Below are positions 39,011-49,210 of a stretch of DNA of 64,000 bases, piece after piece. The stretch is from NCBI RefSeq assembly GCF_028683135.1, contig NZ_JAJUBB010000005.1, forward strand, positions 62,001 through 126,000, written 5' to 3'. Under the pieces are notes generated by a model that saw nothing but the letters and a program-made list of their open reading frames with translations, did no database searches and was not told the origin of the DNA. Every line of letters begins with the position of its first letter. The stretch's first letter is position 1. This DNA comes from Enterovibrio qingdaonensis. Lineage in GTDB: Bacteria; Pseudomonadota; Gammaproteobacteria; Enterobacterales; Vibrionaceae. Both the position numbers and the translations under genes were made by a program.

Positions 39011-39739
39011 ATGTCGCAACCGGCAAACTCAGACCGCAAAGTCACGATAGGCGCCTATATCGCCCTAGCTTTTGCAGTCGTATTCTTTTCTGGCCTACTC
39101 CAATCTAATCAATGGTATGGCATTTTCGATTTCACCACGCTAAACGGATCTTTCGGTAGTGTTGTTTACTCAGTAAACGAAACTGCAGACGGCATTCAAA
39201 CCGCTGCAACGTCTATGCGCGGTAAAGGCGGTAGCGGTGCACGTGACGGTTTCATGTTCGCTCTTACCCTCATCCCAACTGTTATGTTTGCACTGGGCAT
39301 GATTAACGTTCTTGAGCACTACGGTGCATTGGATGCGGCGCGCAAACTTTTGACGCCACTTCTGCGCCCACTGATGAGCGTACCTGGTAACACGGGCCTA
39401 GCGTTAATTGCGTCACTGCAAAGTACCGATGCAGGTGCGGCGATGACTCGCCAGCTAAAAGATGAAGGGCAGCTTACCAAACGCGAAGCCGACATCTTCA
39501 CCATGTTCCAATTCTCAGCAGGCGCAACCATCGTTAACTTCTTCTCTTCTGGTGCTGTACTGTTCACCCTCACTCTGGCTGACGGTTCTATGGCTGTCAC
39601 CTCGTCAATCGGTCTGGCGGTTGGCGTTATGTTTATCTTCAAATTTGTGGGTGCAAACCTTTTCCGCATCTACCTGAACATCACTGAAGGTAAAGAAGAC
39701 AAAGCTAGCAACGCATCGCTGACCGAGGAGAAAGCATAA
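39011..39739 (+). CDS. yjiH: YjiH-like membrane protein with nucleoside-recognition (Gate) domain
   Basis: 242 residues, about five membrane segments, with a helix pair of the nucleoside recognition/Gate type (SVPGNTGLALIASLQSTDAGAAM, FSAGATIVNFFSSGA). It corresponds in length and position to E. coli YjiH. Its stop overlaps the start of the yjiG-like gene (stop 39737-39739, next start 39739). It resembles a half-transporter that pairs with YjiG; its substrate is unknown. Confidence 0.85.
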   Translation: MSQPANSDRKVTIGAYIALAFAVVFFSGLLQSNQWYGIFDFTTLNGSFGSVVYSVNETADGIQTAATSMRGKGGSGARDGFMFALTLIPTVMFALGMINVLEHYGALDAARKLLTPLLRPLMSVPGNTGLALIASLQSTDAGAAMTRQLKDEGQLTKREADIFTMFQFSAGATIVNFFSSGAVLFTLTLADGSMAVTSSIGLAVGVMFIFKFVGANLFRIYLNITEGKEDKASNASLTEEKA

Positions 39740-40200
39740 TGACTACAGCTAAAAAGCCGATGGTGACGGACATTTTCGTCGAAGGTGCAAAAAAAGGCTG
39801 GAACATTGCAACCATGTCTACCGTGCCAAACGTTCTGATGGCGTTTGTGATCATCAAAGCACTTCAAATCACGGGTGCGCTAGACATGATGGGCACGCTC
39901 TTCTCTCCAATCATGGCGATCTTCGGCCTGCCGGGCGAAGCCGCAGCGGTTCTGATCGGTGCTTGGATGTCTATGGGTGGCGCAGTGGGTGTTGTGATCA
40001 CCCTGTTTGACCAAGGCATTTTGAATGGCGAGCACATTGCGATTCTGGCACCAGCTATCTACCTGATGGGTTCTCAGGTTCAGTACCTAGGCCGTATCTT
40101 GGGTCCAATCGGTACCGAAGGTCGCTACATCCCAATCATGATCCTGATTTCTGTGATCAACGCCTTTGGCGCAATGTTTGTGATGAACATTTTGGTGTAA
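39739..40200 (+). CDS. yjiG: YjiG-like membrane protein, partner of YjiH
   Basis: 153 residues, the same length as E. coli YjiG and clearly similar (MVTDIFVEGAKKGWNIA, MGGAVGV, LMGSQVQYLGRILG). Four hydrophobic segments and a Gate-type motif. In E. coli yjiHG lie next to iadA (isoaspartyl dipeptidase); here they lie before an M20 peptidase, so the pair may move a peptide or an unusual amino acid. Confidence 0.85.
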   Translation: MTTAKKPMVTDIFVEGAKKGWNIATMSTVPNVLMAFVIIKALQITGALDMMGTLFSPIMAIFGLPGEAAAVLIGAWMSMGGAVGVVITLFDQGILNGEHIAILAPAIYLMGSQVQYLGRILGPIGTEGRYIPIMILISVINAFGAMFVMNILV

Positions 40201-40268
40201 TCCCCTGACTTTCTGCGCTGAGGTCTCGTTCTTCAGCGCAGCTTTCCAAATGGAATTCTGGAGTAATT

Positions 40269-41390
40269 ATGAGCTTTTCATTAGACGCTTACCTTGAAGA
40301 ACTTCGTCCGCTGGTAAATGTAGACTGTGGCACCCTGACCGTTGAAGGCATTGAGGTTGTTGCAAACATCATGGCCGCAAAATACGAAGACATGGGCGGC
40401 TGGAACATCAAGCGTGTAGATTGCGGTATCGCGGGTACCGGTCTTGAAATTCGCAACAAGCCTGAAAGCGACGTTATCGACCTGATGCTAATTGGCCACA
40501 TGGACACCGTGTTTCCAGTAGGTACCGCGGCGAAACGCCCTATGAGTGTTGAAGGTAACCGTGCATTCGGCCCTGGCGTCTCGGACATGAAATCTGGCCT
40601 ACTGAACATTGTTTACGCATTGCGTACGCTAGATAAAGCGGTTCTGGATAAGATGTCTATCTGTGTTTGCATGAACCCAGATGAAGAAATTGGCTCTCTG
40701 CACTCTGGCGAATGGCTAAAGTCAGTGGCAGTTAACGCGCGTCACGTACTTGTGTGTGAAGCTGCGCGTGCTGATGGCTCACTGGTTAAAGCACGTAAAG
40801 GCATGGCACGCTACAAAATGACCTTTAACGGTAAAGCTGCTCATGCGGGCAACGAACCACAAAATGGTCGTAGCGCAATTTCTGAGATGGCAAATTGGAT
40901 TGTTGCTATCAATGAAATGACGAACTTTGACACAGGCACCACGCTGAATGTGGGTGTTGTGACTGGCGGCGATGGCGCAAACATCGTGCCTGAGCTTGCA
41001 ACCGCAGTGGTTGATGTGCGTTTCTGGGACAACGATGAATATGCCGCGGTTGACGAAAAACTGCGTGCAATGGCAGATCAGCCATTCATCGACGGTGTAT
41101 CTGTCGTGCTTGACCGTGAAGCATACAAGCCTTCAATGACACCAAGCGAGAAAACAGAAACGCTGATGGGATTGATCGAAGAAACTGGCGCAGAGCTGGG
41201 TATGAATATTACTTGGCAAGCCGTCGGTGGTGGTTCTGATGCGAACCTAACCGCAATCCTTGGCATTCCGACACTGGACGGTCTGGGCCCTATTGGCGCA
41301 GGTTTCCACAGCGATGCGGAATATCTGGAGCTGGACTCCATCGAACCGCGCATTGAGATGCTGCAACGCGTAATCGCTAAACTAGCATAA
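40269..41390 (+). CDS. M20-family metallopeptidase (carboxypeptidase G2-like)
   Basis: 373 residues of the M20 zinc peptidase family, close to glutamate carboxypeptidases. Metal and catalytic residues: HMDTV, GPGVSDMK, the PDEEIG pair (catalytic Glu and metal Glu), CEAAR, and the final His in GAGFHSDAEYL. The middle section (about 180-290) is the dimerisation lid. Cytosolic, no signal peptide. It follows yjiG by 68 bases with a clear ribosome site (TCTGGAG) and probably works on a compound imported by YjiH/YjiG. Confidence 0.85.
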   Translation: MSFSLDAYLEELRPLVNVDCGTLTVEGIEVVANIMAAKYEDMGGWNIKRVDCGIAGTGLEIRNKPESDVIDLMLIGHMDTVFPVGTAAKRPMSVEGNRAFGPGVSDMKSGLLNIVYALRTLDKAVLDKMSICVCMNPDEEIGSLHSGEWLKSVAVNARHVLVCEAARADGSLVKARKGMARYKMTFNGKAAHAGNEPQNGRSAISEMANWIVAINEMTNFDTGTTLNVGVVTGGDGANIVPELATAVVDVRFWDNDEYAAVDEKLRAMADQPFIDGVSVVLDREAYKPSMTPSEKTETLMGLIEETGAELGMNITWQAVGGGSDANLTAILGIPTLDGLGPIGAGFHSDAEYLELDSIEPRIEMLQRVIAKLA

Positions 41391-41406
41391 TCGCAGTCGG
41401 GATGAG

Positions 41407-41433
41407 AAAAGGGCGCTATTGGCGCCCTTTTTT
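41407..41433. terminator. Bidirectional terminator, M20 peptidase / dctM
   Basis: AAAAGGGCGC (41407-41416) with GCGCCCTTTT (41422-41431), loop of 5, between convergent genes. Confidence 0.88.
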
Positions 41434-41435
41434 AT

Positions 41436-42839
41436 TTACGACTTATACCCTCGAAGTGAATCAAGGTAGTCTGGCAAGAACAGTGAAATCTGAGGAATGT
41501 AGGTGATTAATATCAAGAAGATCAACAGCAGTCCCAGCCAAGGTAATGCCGCTTTTATCGCCCACCCCATACTCTCTCCAGTAATGCCCGCCGTCACGAA
41601 CAAATTGAGTCCTACGGGAGGCGTCAACATACCAATCTCCATATTCACCACCATGATAATTCCAAGGTGGATGGGGTCGATACCAAGCTGAACAGCGATG
41701 GGAAACAGAATAGGTGCCATGATCAACAGGATCGCTGAGGGCTCCATGAAATTCCCTGCAATCAGAAGCAGGATATTTACCACAATCAAAAAGCCCCATG
41801 CGGGTAATCCCCACGCGACAATGGTTTCTGCAATGGTATGAGGAATTCGCTCTGTGGTTAGAACGTGTGCGAAAAGCATGGCGTTCGCGATGATAAACAG
41901 CAACATAATGCTAACTTTCGCCGCATCCTTAACGACATGATTCACTTCTTTGTCAGTAAAAGAACACACCATGACGACAGGCAGTAAGACGAGGTTTCTC
42001 GCCAGCATCACGAGCGCATTCTCGCCCTCTTTGCGCCAAGCTACATCTTTGAGCGGGCCAATATCACGATATCCCCAGACACTCACAAGCCAAGCATAAA
42101 CAGCCGCCACTGACGCCGCTTCTGTGGGGCTCGCCACGCCACCATAGATTGAACCCAGCACGATAATGATAAGCATCAAACCACCAAGTGCGCGCGCACC
42201 TGAGAATGCCAATGCAGCAAAACCGGGAAACGGCTGAGATGGCAGCCCCTTGATGCGGGCAACGATGTAAATCGCCAGCATCAAAATGCCGCCCATCATC
42301 AAGCCAGGGATAAAGCCTGCCATAAACATGCGCGAGGCCGACACTTCCGTAGCCGCTGCATAAACCAACATCACGATGGATGGCGGAATGAGAATACCCA
42401 AGGTACCTGCGTTGGCAATAACGCCCGCTGCAAAGGCTTTGGGATAACCCGCTTTGACCATGCCGACAATCACAATGGAACCAATTGCAGCCACCGTTGC
42501 CGGCGAGCTACCTGATACGGCAGCAAAAAGCATACAGGCCATGACCGACGCCATCGCCAAGCCACCTTTGACATGCCCGACAGAATCAATCGCAAAATTA
42601 ATTAAGCGTCGTGCCACGCCACCTGTCGACAGAAATGCCGAAGAGAGAATAAAGAATGGAATGGCGAGAAGCGTGTAGTGCTCACTCGTTGCTTCAAACA
42701 GCTTCAATGAAATAGATGCCAGAGAGTCATTGGAGAACATCAGTATGGTTGCCACGCTCGATAAACCCAACGCTATCGCAATCGGCATTCCCATAAACAT
42801 GCACAGGAAAAGTAATCCAAACAGTACTGCGATTGTCAT
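41436..42839 (-). CDS. dctM: TRAP transporter large permease DctM
   Basis: 467 residues with twelve or more membrane segments; the DctM/SiaM channel subunit of a sodium-driven TRAP transporter. Recognisable DctM segments are LLAIPFFILSSAFLSTGG, SGSSPATVAAIGSI, LGILIPPSIVMLVYAAATEVS and LTPPVGLNLFV. It is about 40 residues longer than a typical DctM because of a polar insert near residues 255-300 (DVAWRKEGENA...FTDKEVNHVV). Its start overlaps the dctQ stop by four bases. Confidence 0.93.
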   Translation of the reverse strand: MTIAVLFGLLFLCMFMGMPIAIALGLSSVATILMFSNDSLASISLKLFEATSEHYTLLAIPFFILSSAFLSTGGVARRLINFAIDSVGHVKGGLAMASVMACMLFAAVSGSSPATVAAIGSIVIVGMVKAGYPKAFAAGVIANAGTLGILIPPSIVMLVYAAATEVSASRMFMAGFIPGLMMGGILMLAIYIVARIKGLPSQPFPGFAALAFSGARALGGLMLIIIVLGSIYGGVASPTEAASVAAVYAWLVSVWGYRDIGPLKDVAWRKEGENALVMLARNLVLLPVVMVCSFTDKEVNHVVKDAAKVSIMLLFIIANAMLFAHVLTTERIPHTIAETIVAWGLPAWGFLIVVNILLLIAGNFMEPSAILLIMAPILFPIAVQLGIDPIHLGIIMVVNMEIGMLTPPVGLNLFVTAGITGESMGWAIKAALPWLGLLLIFLILITYIPQISLFLPDYLDSLRGYKS

Positions 42840-43390
42840 TTCTTACTCTCCTTGTCTAACGTTTCCTCCGCCATTTCTTCAGCAAGATGCATGCTTTCTT
42901 CAGCTTCATCGACAAAGCCAAAGCCTTTGCGGGTTCCCTTTACCACCTCATAGGCAATCGTGCACACTCGAAGAGCCAGCAACCCAAACCCCAACATCAA
43001 GCACGTCATGGCCTTCCATTTCTCGATAGGAATATCTTCCATTTCTATGCCAATCATTTTCATTTTGCTGAGGTAAATCCACGACCCGTAAAGAAACAAG
43101 CCACAGTAAACAAGACACAATGCTAATGCAGTGAGGGTAACGGCTTTCTGAAGCGGAGGAGATAGGTGTTTAATCGCTGCATCCACGCCTATGTGCGCAC
43201 CTTCCCTAAGCCCCCAAGATGCGCCCATCAGTACCATCCAAGCTGATAAATACAAGGTAAGCTCTTGCGCCCAAAGTAGGCCTTCATTGAAAAAAAAACG
43301 CAGGATCACTTCCATAAACACAAGCAGTGTCATTGCCACCAGTAAGAGACCGATCCCTGCCTCTTCAAAGCGGTGTAATAACCGAATCAT
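42836..43390 (-). CDS. dctQ: TRAP transporter small permease DctQ
   Basis: 184 residues and four membrane segments (MTLLVFMEVILRFFF, LYLSAWMVLMGASWGLREGAHIGVD). The DctQ signature WGLREGAHIGVD is present. A start at 43402 would abut the terminator hairpin and has no ribosome site; the ATG at 43390 has GGAG 7 bases upstream, so I use it. The C-terminal 30 residues are unusually acidic (AEESMHLAEEMAEETLDKE). Confidence 0.88.
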   Translation of the reverse strand: MIRLLHRFEEAGIGLLLVAMTLLVFMEVILRFFFNEGLLWAQELTLYLSAWMVLMGASWGLREGAHIGVDAAIKHLSPPLQKAVTLTALALCLVYCGLFLYGSWIYLSKMKMIGIEMEDIPIEKWKAMTCLMLGFGLLALRVCTIAYEVVKGTRKGFGFVDEAEESMHLAEEMAEETLDKESKK

Positions 43391-43403
43391 TTCAAACTCC
43401 ATG

Positions 43404-43429
43404 AAAAAGCCCGGCAGATCACCGGGCTT
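43404..43429 (-). terminator. Internal attenuating terminator between dctP and dctQM
   Basis: On the minus strand AAGCCCGG and CCGGGCTT (43422-43429, 43407-43414) form an 8-bp stem followed by TTTTT. Placed between the binding-protein gene and the membrane genes, it should reduce dctQM mRNA relative to dctP. Confidence 0.75.
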
Positions 43430-43435
43430 CTTGTA

Positions 43436-44743
<1,308 letters not shown>

Positions 44744-44769
44744 GAAAACGCGCCCAGATCTGGGCGCGC
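44744..44769 (-). terminator. Terminator of the phosphorelay/NOS-family operon
   Basis: A 20-bp perfect palindrome of CGCGCCCAGA and its complement (44749-44768) is followed on the minus strand by TTTTC. GC-rich with a T tract, 31 bases past the last gene. Confidence 0.8.
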
Positions 44770-44799
44770 GATAAAATAGAACACGTAGAAAATGCAGAA

Positions 44800-45150
44800 C
44801 TAATTCAATATGGAGCTGACGTAATGTCTCGCGACAAGCAACGGTTTTCGCCACCTCAGCTTTGGTGCCGCCCAGCGAGTGATATGGTTTATTTCCAATC
44901 GCTTTGCATCAGGATAACACTGGCGATCACACTCTTTGCAGGCTGACTTGCTTCCTTCTTCAGCGCATTGAGAGACTCTCGTCTCCTCAAATGCTAATAG
45001 AGCTGTACATTGCGGACACAATTGGCTGCCGCGGTGAATATGCTTACAATAAAGCGTCGTCATTGCGCGCACGAGCCACAAAGGTTGGCGTCGGGGGCCA
45101 GACGAATTAGATACAGTTTTCATAGGCGCGCTATTTTCCTCAGTCGCCAT
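44800..45150 (-). CDS. 'Nitrous oxide-stimulated promoter' family protein, Cys-rich
   Basis: 116 residues. The pattern LYCKHIHRG..LCPQCTALLAFEETRVSQC....SACKECDRQCY is that of a small gammaproteobacterial family named after a nitrous oxide-stimulated promoter; its biochemical role is unknown. Seven clustered cysteines and several histidines suggest metal or iron-sulfur binding. AGGGAA precedes the ATG at 45150. It lies 59 bases after the hybrid kinase gene on the same strand, so it is probably the last gene of that operon. Confidence 0.75.
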   Translation of the reverse strand: MATEENSAPMKTVSNSSGPRRQPLWLVRAMTTLYCKHIHRGSQLCPQCTALLAFEETRVSQCAEEGSKSACKECDRQCYPDAKRLEINHITRWAAPKLRWRKPLLVARHYVSSILN

Positions 45151-45209
45151 GAAATTCCCTTGATTCAGATCAACTTTCTCGCATCAAACACCCAAGTGCT
45201 GCGCACTGA

Positions 45210-47717
45210 TTACACTTCAACTTCCGTAGACATCGCTTTCACGCATACCGCGAAAATGTCATTTTCTCGCAACGGCTTACCGATATGCCCTTGCATGCCA
45301 TTGCTGATGCAGCGCCATATATCATCTTTTAACACGTTCGCTGTCATCGCGACTATCGGCGTTCGCTTATTGAAGCTAACGTTTGAACGGATTCGCCTTG
45401 TCGCCTCAAGCCCATCCATACGAGGCATCTGAATATCCATAAAGATAATGTCATAGCCCCGCATTGTGGCTTTATCTAACGCTTCAATACCGTCAATCGC
45501 TTTGTCTACAGTAAAGCCAAATTTGATGAGCATTTTTTCTGCAATCATCATGTTTATTGCGTTATCTTCCACCAACAGACAATGCTTACCTTTGAATGCA
45601 TCGGTGTGTTCACGAAGCACTTCACGGCCTTTTTCATCCACGGAATGCTCTTCAATTTGCAACGGCAAAGACACATCAAACTGGCTGCCTCGTCCGAGTT
45701 CACTATTGACGAAAATTTCTCCACCCATCAACTCAACCAATTGTTTGGTGATGGCGAGACCCAATCCAGAACCACCAAATTGGCGCGTTGTTGACGCATC
45801 AGCTTGCTGGAACTCATCGAAAATCACATCGAATTTGTCAGGAGAAATTCCCACCCCCGTATCCTTAACACTGATAATAATGCCGGTGTATCTATCCTGC
45901 TGTCGGTGGATACCGATATGTAGACTCACCAACCCAGATTCAGTGAACTTCAGGGCATTAGAGACGAGATTTAACATCACTTGTTCAATGCGGTGTGCAT
46001 CGCCCATAAAACGATGCGGACAATCACTGTCATAATGAAAATCAAACGCTAGCTGTGGCTTGTTTTGAATAGTAGGAAGCATCAAGTCACGTACATATCG
46101 CCCGACTTCCTGTAAGTCAAACGGAGCTTCTTCTAACTTAAGGTGATTTGACTCCATTTTGCTAAAGTCGAGGATATTGTTAATGAGAGACATCAAGCCA
46201 CGTGAAGAGTGAGCGATCACTGACAAGTATTCCGCCTGTTTTCCCGACATTCCCTCATCTTGCATGAGCGACGTTGCACCAAGAATGCCATTCATTGGGG
46301 TGCGAATCTCATGACTAATATTGGCAAGGAAGAGTTGTTTTGCTCTCGCGGCCTCAACAGCGCGTTCTCGGGTTTCCACCAAGTTCGTGCTCAATTGATT
46401 AAACTCTTGAACCAGCATACCTAGCTCGTCTTTTTCAGCATAATCTATTGGCGAATATGGGCCTTCGGCGCCCTGTGTGACTAACGCGTTTCTTACTCTG
46501 GTCATCGGTCTAACGATATAAATGTGGATCGCAAGGTACGTCACACCGACAAGCAACAGTGCAACCAATGACATGGCAAAAAAGAGGTCGTTTTTCAGCG
46601 TTGTTGATTCCACCTTGAGCAAACGCTCTGGCAATGCACCTACCAACATCCAGTTGGTTCTCGGTAACACCTGAGCCAACACTAGCGTAGGCTCATTGAG
46701 CACAGGATCTCGCTTTAGCTGATGAATAAAGAGCTTCTGAGTACCTTGAAACACGTTCTGAACGGGGTTTAATTCCGCAGCAATCGACAGTGCATAGCCA
46801 AAATCTATATCTGGTGTCGCTGTCACTATCTGTTCGGCCAAATCTTGAATGGTTGCATTACTCTGCAAGGCTAACCGCTCACCTTGCACCGCAGAGCTCA
46901 GCACTAACGCCAATTCAGAAAAGTGACTATTCCGACTCGCTATTTGCAGTGCAGTGGGCAATTGGTTCTTCCCTTGCGTAACGATATCGACAGATTCGGG
47001 GTAAGACATCAAGCGTCCTCCGCGATCAAACATCGCCAGATAGCCACCAAGCTTTTGCCCACTTCGGCTCAGGAACGCCTGAAGCTCTCCTAATCGCACG
47101 TCGATAGTGACGACACCACAAAATTTGCCATTTTTAATAATTGGCACGCTGCTGGTTACCATCGGTTCCTTGGTATAAGGATCGATATAGGCACTGGACC
47201 AATATGCACCGCCTCTTATAAATCGAGTTGGCGCATACCATTCTTCGATATGGTATGGGCGAGCGAGGTCAGAATTGTAATCATGAACACGCCGATAGGT
47301 GCCATCTTCGTTAAAGGCGATGAAGACCGAGGCTTTTGATTGTCCTGACTCATAGAGGTGTGGTTCTGGCCAAAAGCCACCGCTTGCAACAATGGAACGA
47401 ATATTCTCATTGCTCAACATTACTGCCAGTTTGTGCTCAATTTCTTCTTGGGAGTCAGAGATTTCAAGCGTGTCAGCCAAGGATAGCGCAACCGTACTCA
47501 CGTTATTGGACATTTGACCGAGCGTACGGGCGACATTTTCAACCTGTGCTTCAACACGCTGGTTCGCGCTGTCACTGACCATGCTGTCGCCGGTAGTTTC
47601 CATCACATAGACAATGGTGATAACAACCACAGCAAGCATCAGGCCCAATATCAAAAGGGCTTTGAAGCTCATCGTTCTATACCAGGGGAGTTGTTTGGTA
47701 AACACGATGTTCCTCAC
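45210..47717 (-). CDS. Hybrid sensor histidine kinase (dCache-HAMP-HisKA-HATPase-REC)
   Basis: 835 residues. Membrane segments about 17-40 and 375-398 enclose a periplasmic dCache-like sensor (with EEWYAPTRF and GGAYWSSAYIDPYT). Then HAMP, the HisKA domain with His469 (ISHEIRTPMNG), the ATPase domain (NLVSNALKF, DTGVGIS, GSGLGLAITK) and a C-terminal receiver with Asp761 (IIFMDIQMPRMDG). It has no HPt domain of its own; the gene upstream, overlapping by four bases, encodes a membrane HPt protein. The signal should run His469 to Asp761 to His363 of the partner. No output regulator lies in the operon. Confidence 0.9.
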   Translation of the reverse strand: MRNIVFTKQLPWYRTMSFKALLILGLMLAVVVITIVYVMETTGDSMVSDSANQRVEAQVENVARTLGQMSNNVSTVALSLADTLEISDSQEEIEHKLAVMLSNENIRSIVASGGFWPEPHLYESGQSKASVFIAFNEDGTYRRVHDYNSDLARPYHIEEWYAPTRFIRGGAYWSSAYIDPYTKEPMVTSSVPIIKNGKFCGVVTIDVRLGELQAFLSRSGQKLGGYLAMFDRGGRLMSYPESVDIVTQGKNQLPTALQIASRNSHFSELALVLSSAVQGERLALQSNATIQDLAEQIVTATPDIDFGYALSIAAELNPVQNVFQGTQKLFIHQLKRDPVLNEPTLVLAQVLPRTNWMLVGALPERLLKVESTTLKNDLFFAMSLVALLLVGVTYLAIHIYIVRPMTRVRNALVTQGAEGPYSPIDYAEKDELGMLVQEFNQLSTNLVETRERAVEAARAKQLFLANISHEIRTPMNGILGATSLMQDEGMSGKQAEYLSVIAHSSRGLMSLINNILDFSKMESNHLKLEEAPFDLQEVGRYVRDLMLPTIQNKPQLAFDFHYDSDCPHRFMGDAHRIEQVMLNLVSNALKFTESGLVSLHIGIHRQQDRYTGIIISVKDTGVGISPDKFDVIFDEFQQADASTTRQFGGSGLGLAITKQLVELMGGEIFVNSELGRGSQFDVSLPLQIEEHSVDEKGREVLREHTDAFKGKHCLLVEDNAINMMIAEKMLIKFGFTVDKAIDGIEALDKATMRGYDIIFMDIQMPRMDGLEATRRIRSNVSFNKRTPIVAMTANVLKDDIWRCISNGMQGHIGKPLRENDIFAVCVKAMSTEVEV

Positions 47718-48994
47718 GTGGCCAATGTTCTACGAAGTTGCTCCATTTCCTTCAGCACACTTTGTATCGTCATAGTCAGTAGTTTCTCAAATTGTTCCAA
47801 TGATGCATCCGAAATGCCATGTCCCTCTTTCAGTGACAGCTCCACATCTTTACAAAAGTCTTCCAATGCGAGAGCACCAATGTTGCCCGCAACACCTTTT
47901 AAGTTGTGTATAAGCGCACTGTTTCTCGCCACCTCATTTTGCTCATTTTGCTTTCTCACTTTTTGCGCATCGTTTTGGTGCTCTGCCACAAACATGGTCA
48001 AAACCGAATCAATAGCATCAACGTCGCCCTCAAGTTGCTCAATAAGCACATGGGCATCGAACAACTCCAACTCAGAAATACTGTCAGCCGATTTAGGCTC
48101 TTGCTTCGTGTCCTTGATGTGTTTTCGAGAAGGGTTTATCTGTGATGTTTGATGTTGATGAGCACGTTGTTCTAACGTGTAGCGAATCAGAACTTGAGCA
48201 CCTAAAGCGAGAAACGCAACAACCGCTGAGAAAAGGATATTGTCTAGCAACAGAATGACGCGGTTTGTCCAATATTGCTGCTGCTGCGTAATCGCTCTGA
48301 CAAATTTGTGGTTAATGACGCTATCGAGGCTTTCAAGCTGTCGATTTAGGCGGATCAGACCAGTGTAAAGCGTGTACAACTCGACGCTCACAACATTGGA
48401 GGACGAGCTAGAAAGCTCTCGTTCTATTGCTTCGATATAATGATTAAATCGCTTGACGCTTGTCGCTCTATCACCATTTAGGCCATGAAATTCAAAAAGT
48501 AAGTAGCTACTTATCGATTCAAATAATCGAATTAGCTCTGGTGAACGATGGGTTTCAGTCAAAGACTTCAGTTGCCTCGTTACCTTTGAAACCGAGTAAA
48601 TAGAGGCCAACAAATTATCGACATCTTCAACGAAAGAATCAGCATCCACCAAGGTGCTTTGAATATCTTCCCAGCTATCATCAATCGTGTGTGACTTGGA
48701 TCTAAGCAGAAGATAGCGAAAGTGTTGAACTTCTTTCTCAATCTGAGTGAGTTCGCGCTCTTGATTCAACATCGATGCAGAAACAGTTTGCCTCAACTGC
48801 TGAGCGGCATTGTTCAGCGTAACCACTTGCGCTGTGTGCCCTTTAACATGAATCAGGTCTTGATAGGCATACAGTGCATATCCTAAGGCAAACACAAACA
48901 CCCCCCAAAGCGCATACGATACCCGATGAAGTGCAGATTTGTTATTAATACCCAACGGGTTACGCAGCCCTGATCGTGCTGATAAAGATGTCAC
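47714..48994 (-). CDS. Membrane-anchored HPt phosphotransfer protein
   Basis: 426 residues. Membrane segments about 28-47 and 245-268 enclose a largely helical periplasmic domain rich in Glu, Gln and Ser, like four-helix or TorS-type sensor regions. The cytoplasmic end (about 310-426) is an HPt domain with phospho-acceptor His363 in IHNLKGVAGNIGAL. It contains no kinase or receiver domain. The ATGA overlap with the hybrid kinase gene shows coupled translation. Together the two look like an unorthodox kinase split in two, each half with its own membrane sensor. Confidence 0.82.
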   Translation of the reverse strand: MTSLSARSGLRNPLGINNKSALHRVSYALWGVFVFALGYALYAYQDLIHVKGHTAQVVTLNNAAQQLRQTVSASMLNQERELTQIEKEVQHFRYLLLRSKSHTIDDSWEDIQSTLVDADSFVEDVDNLLASIYSVSKVTRQLKSLTETHRSPELIRLFESISSYLLFEFHGLNGDRATSVKRFNHYIEAIERELSSSSSNVVSVELYTLYTGLIRLNRQLESLDSVINHKFVRAITQQQQYWTNRVILLLDNILFSAVVAFLALGAQVLIRYTLEQRAHQHQTSQINPSRKHIKDTKQEPKSADSISELELFDAHVLIEQLEGDVDAIDSVLTMFVAEHQNDAQKVRKQNEQNEVARNSALIHNLKGVAGNIGALALEDFCKDVELSLKEGHGISDASLEQFEKLLTMTIQSVLKEMEQLRRTLAT

Positions 48995-49210
48995 AAATGT
49001 CCCTCAAATAAGCTATCACGTTAACAGGCTGACTAACGGTAAAGACTAAAACCTGAAGCTTGTTGTGATAGAGAAAGTGTCGCGTTTCTTATAAGTTAGA
49101 AAACCTGTCTTACTTTGCAAACATTAATGTGTAAGATGCCTATACACAACAAACCGATCCCAGACTAAAACCTAGGATCGGCAGCGTATATTTTCATCGA
49201 TAACGAAAAA

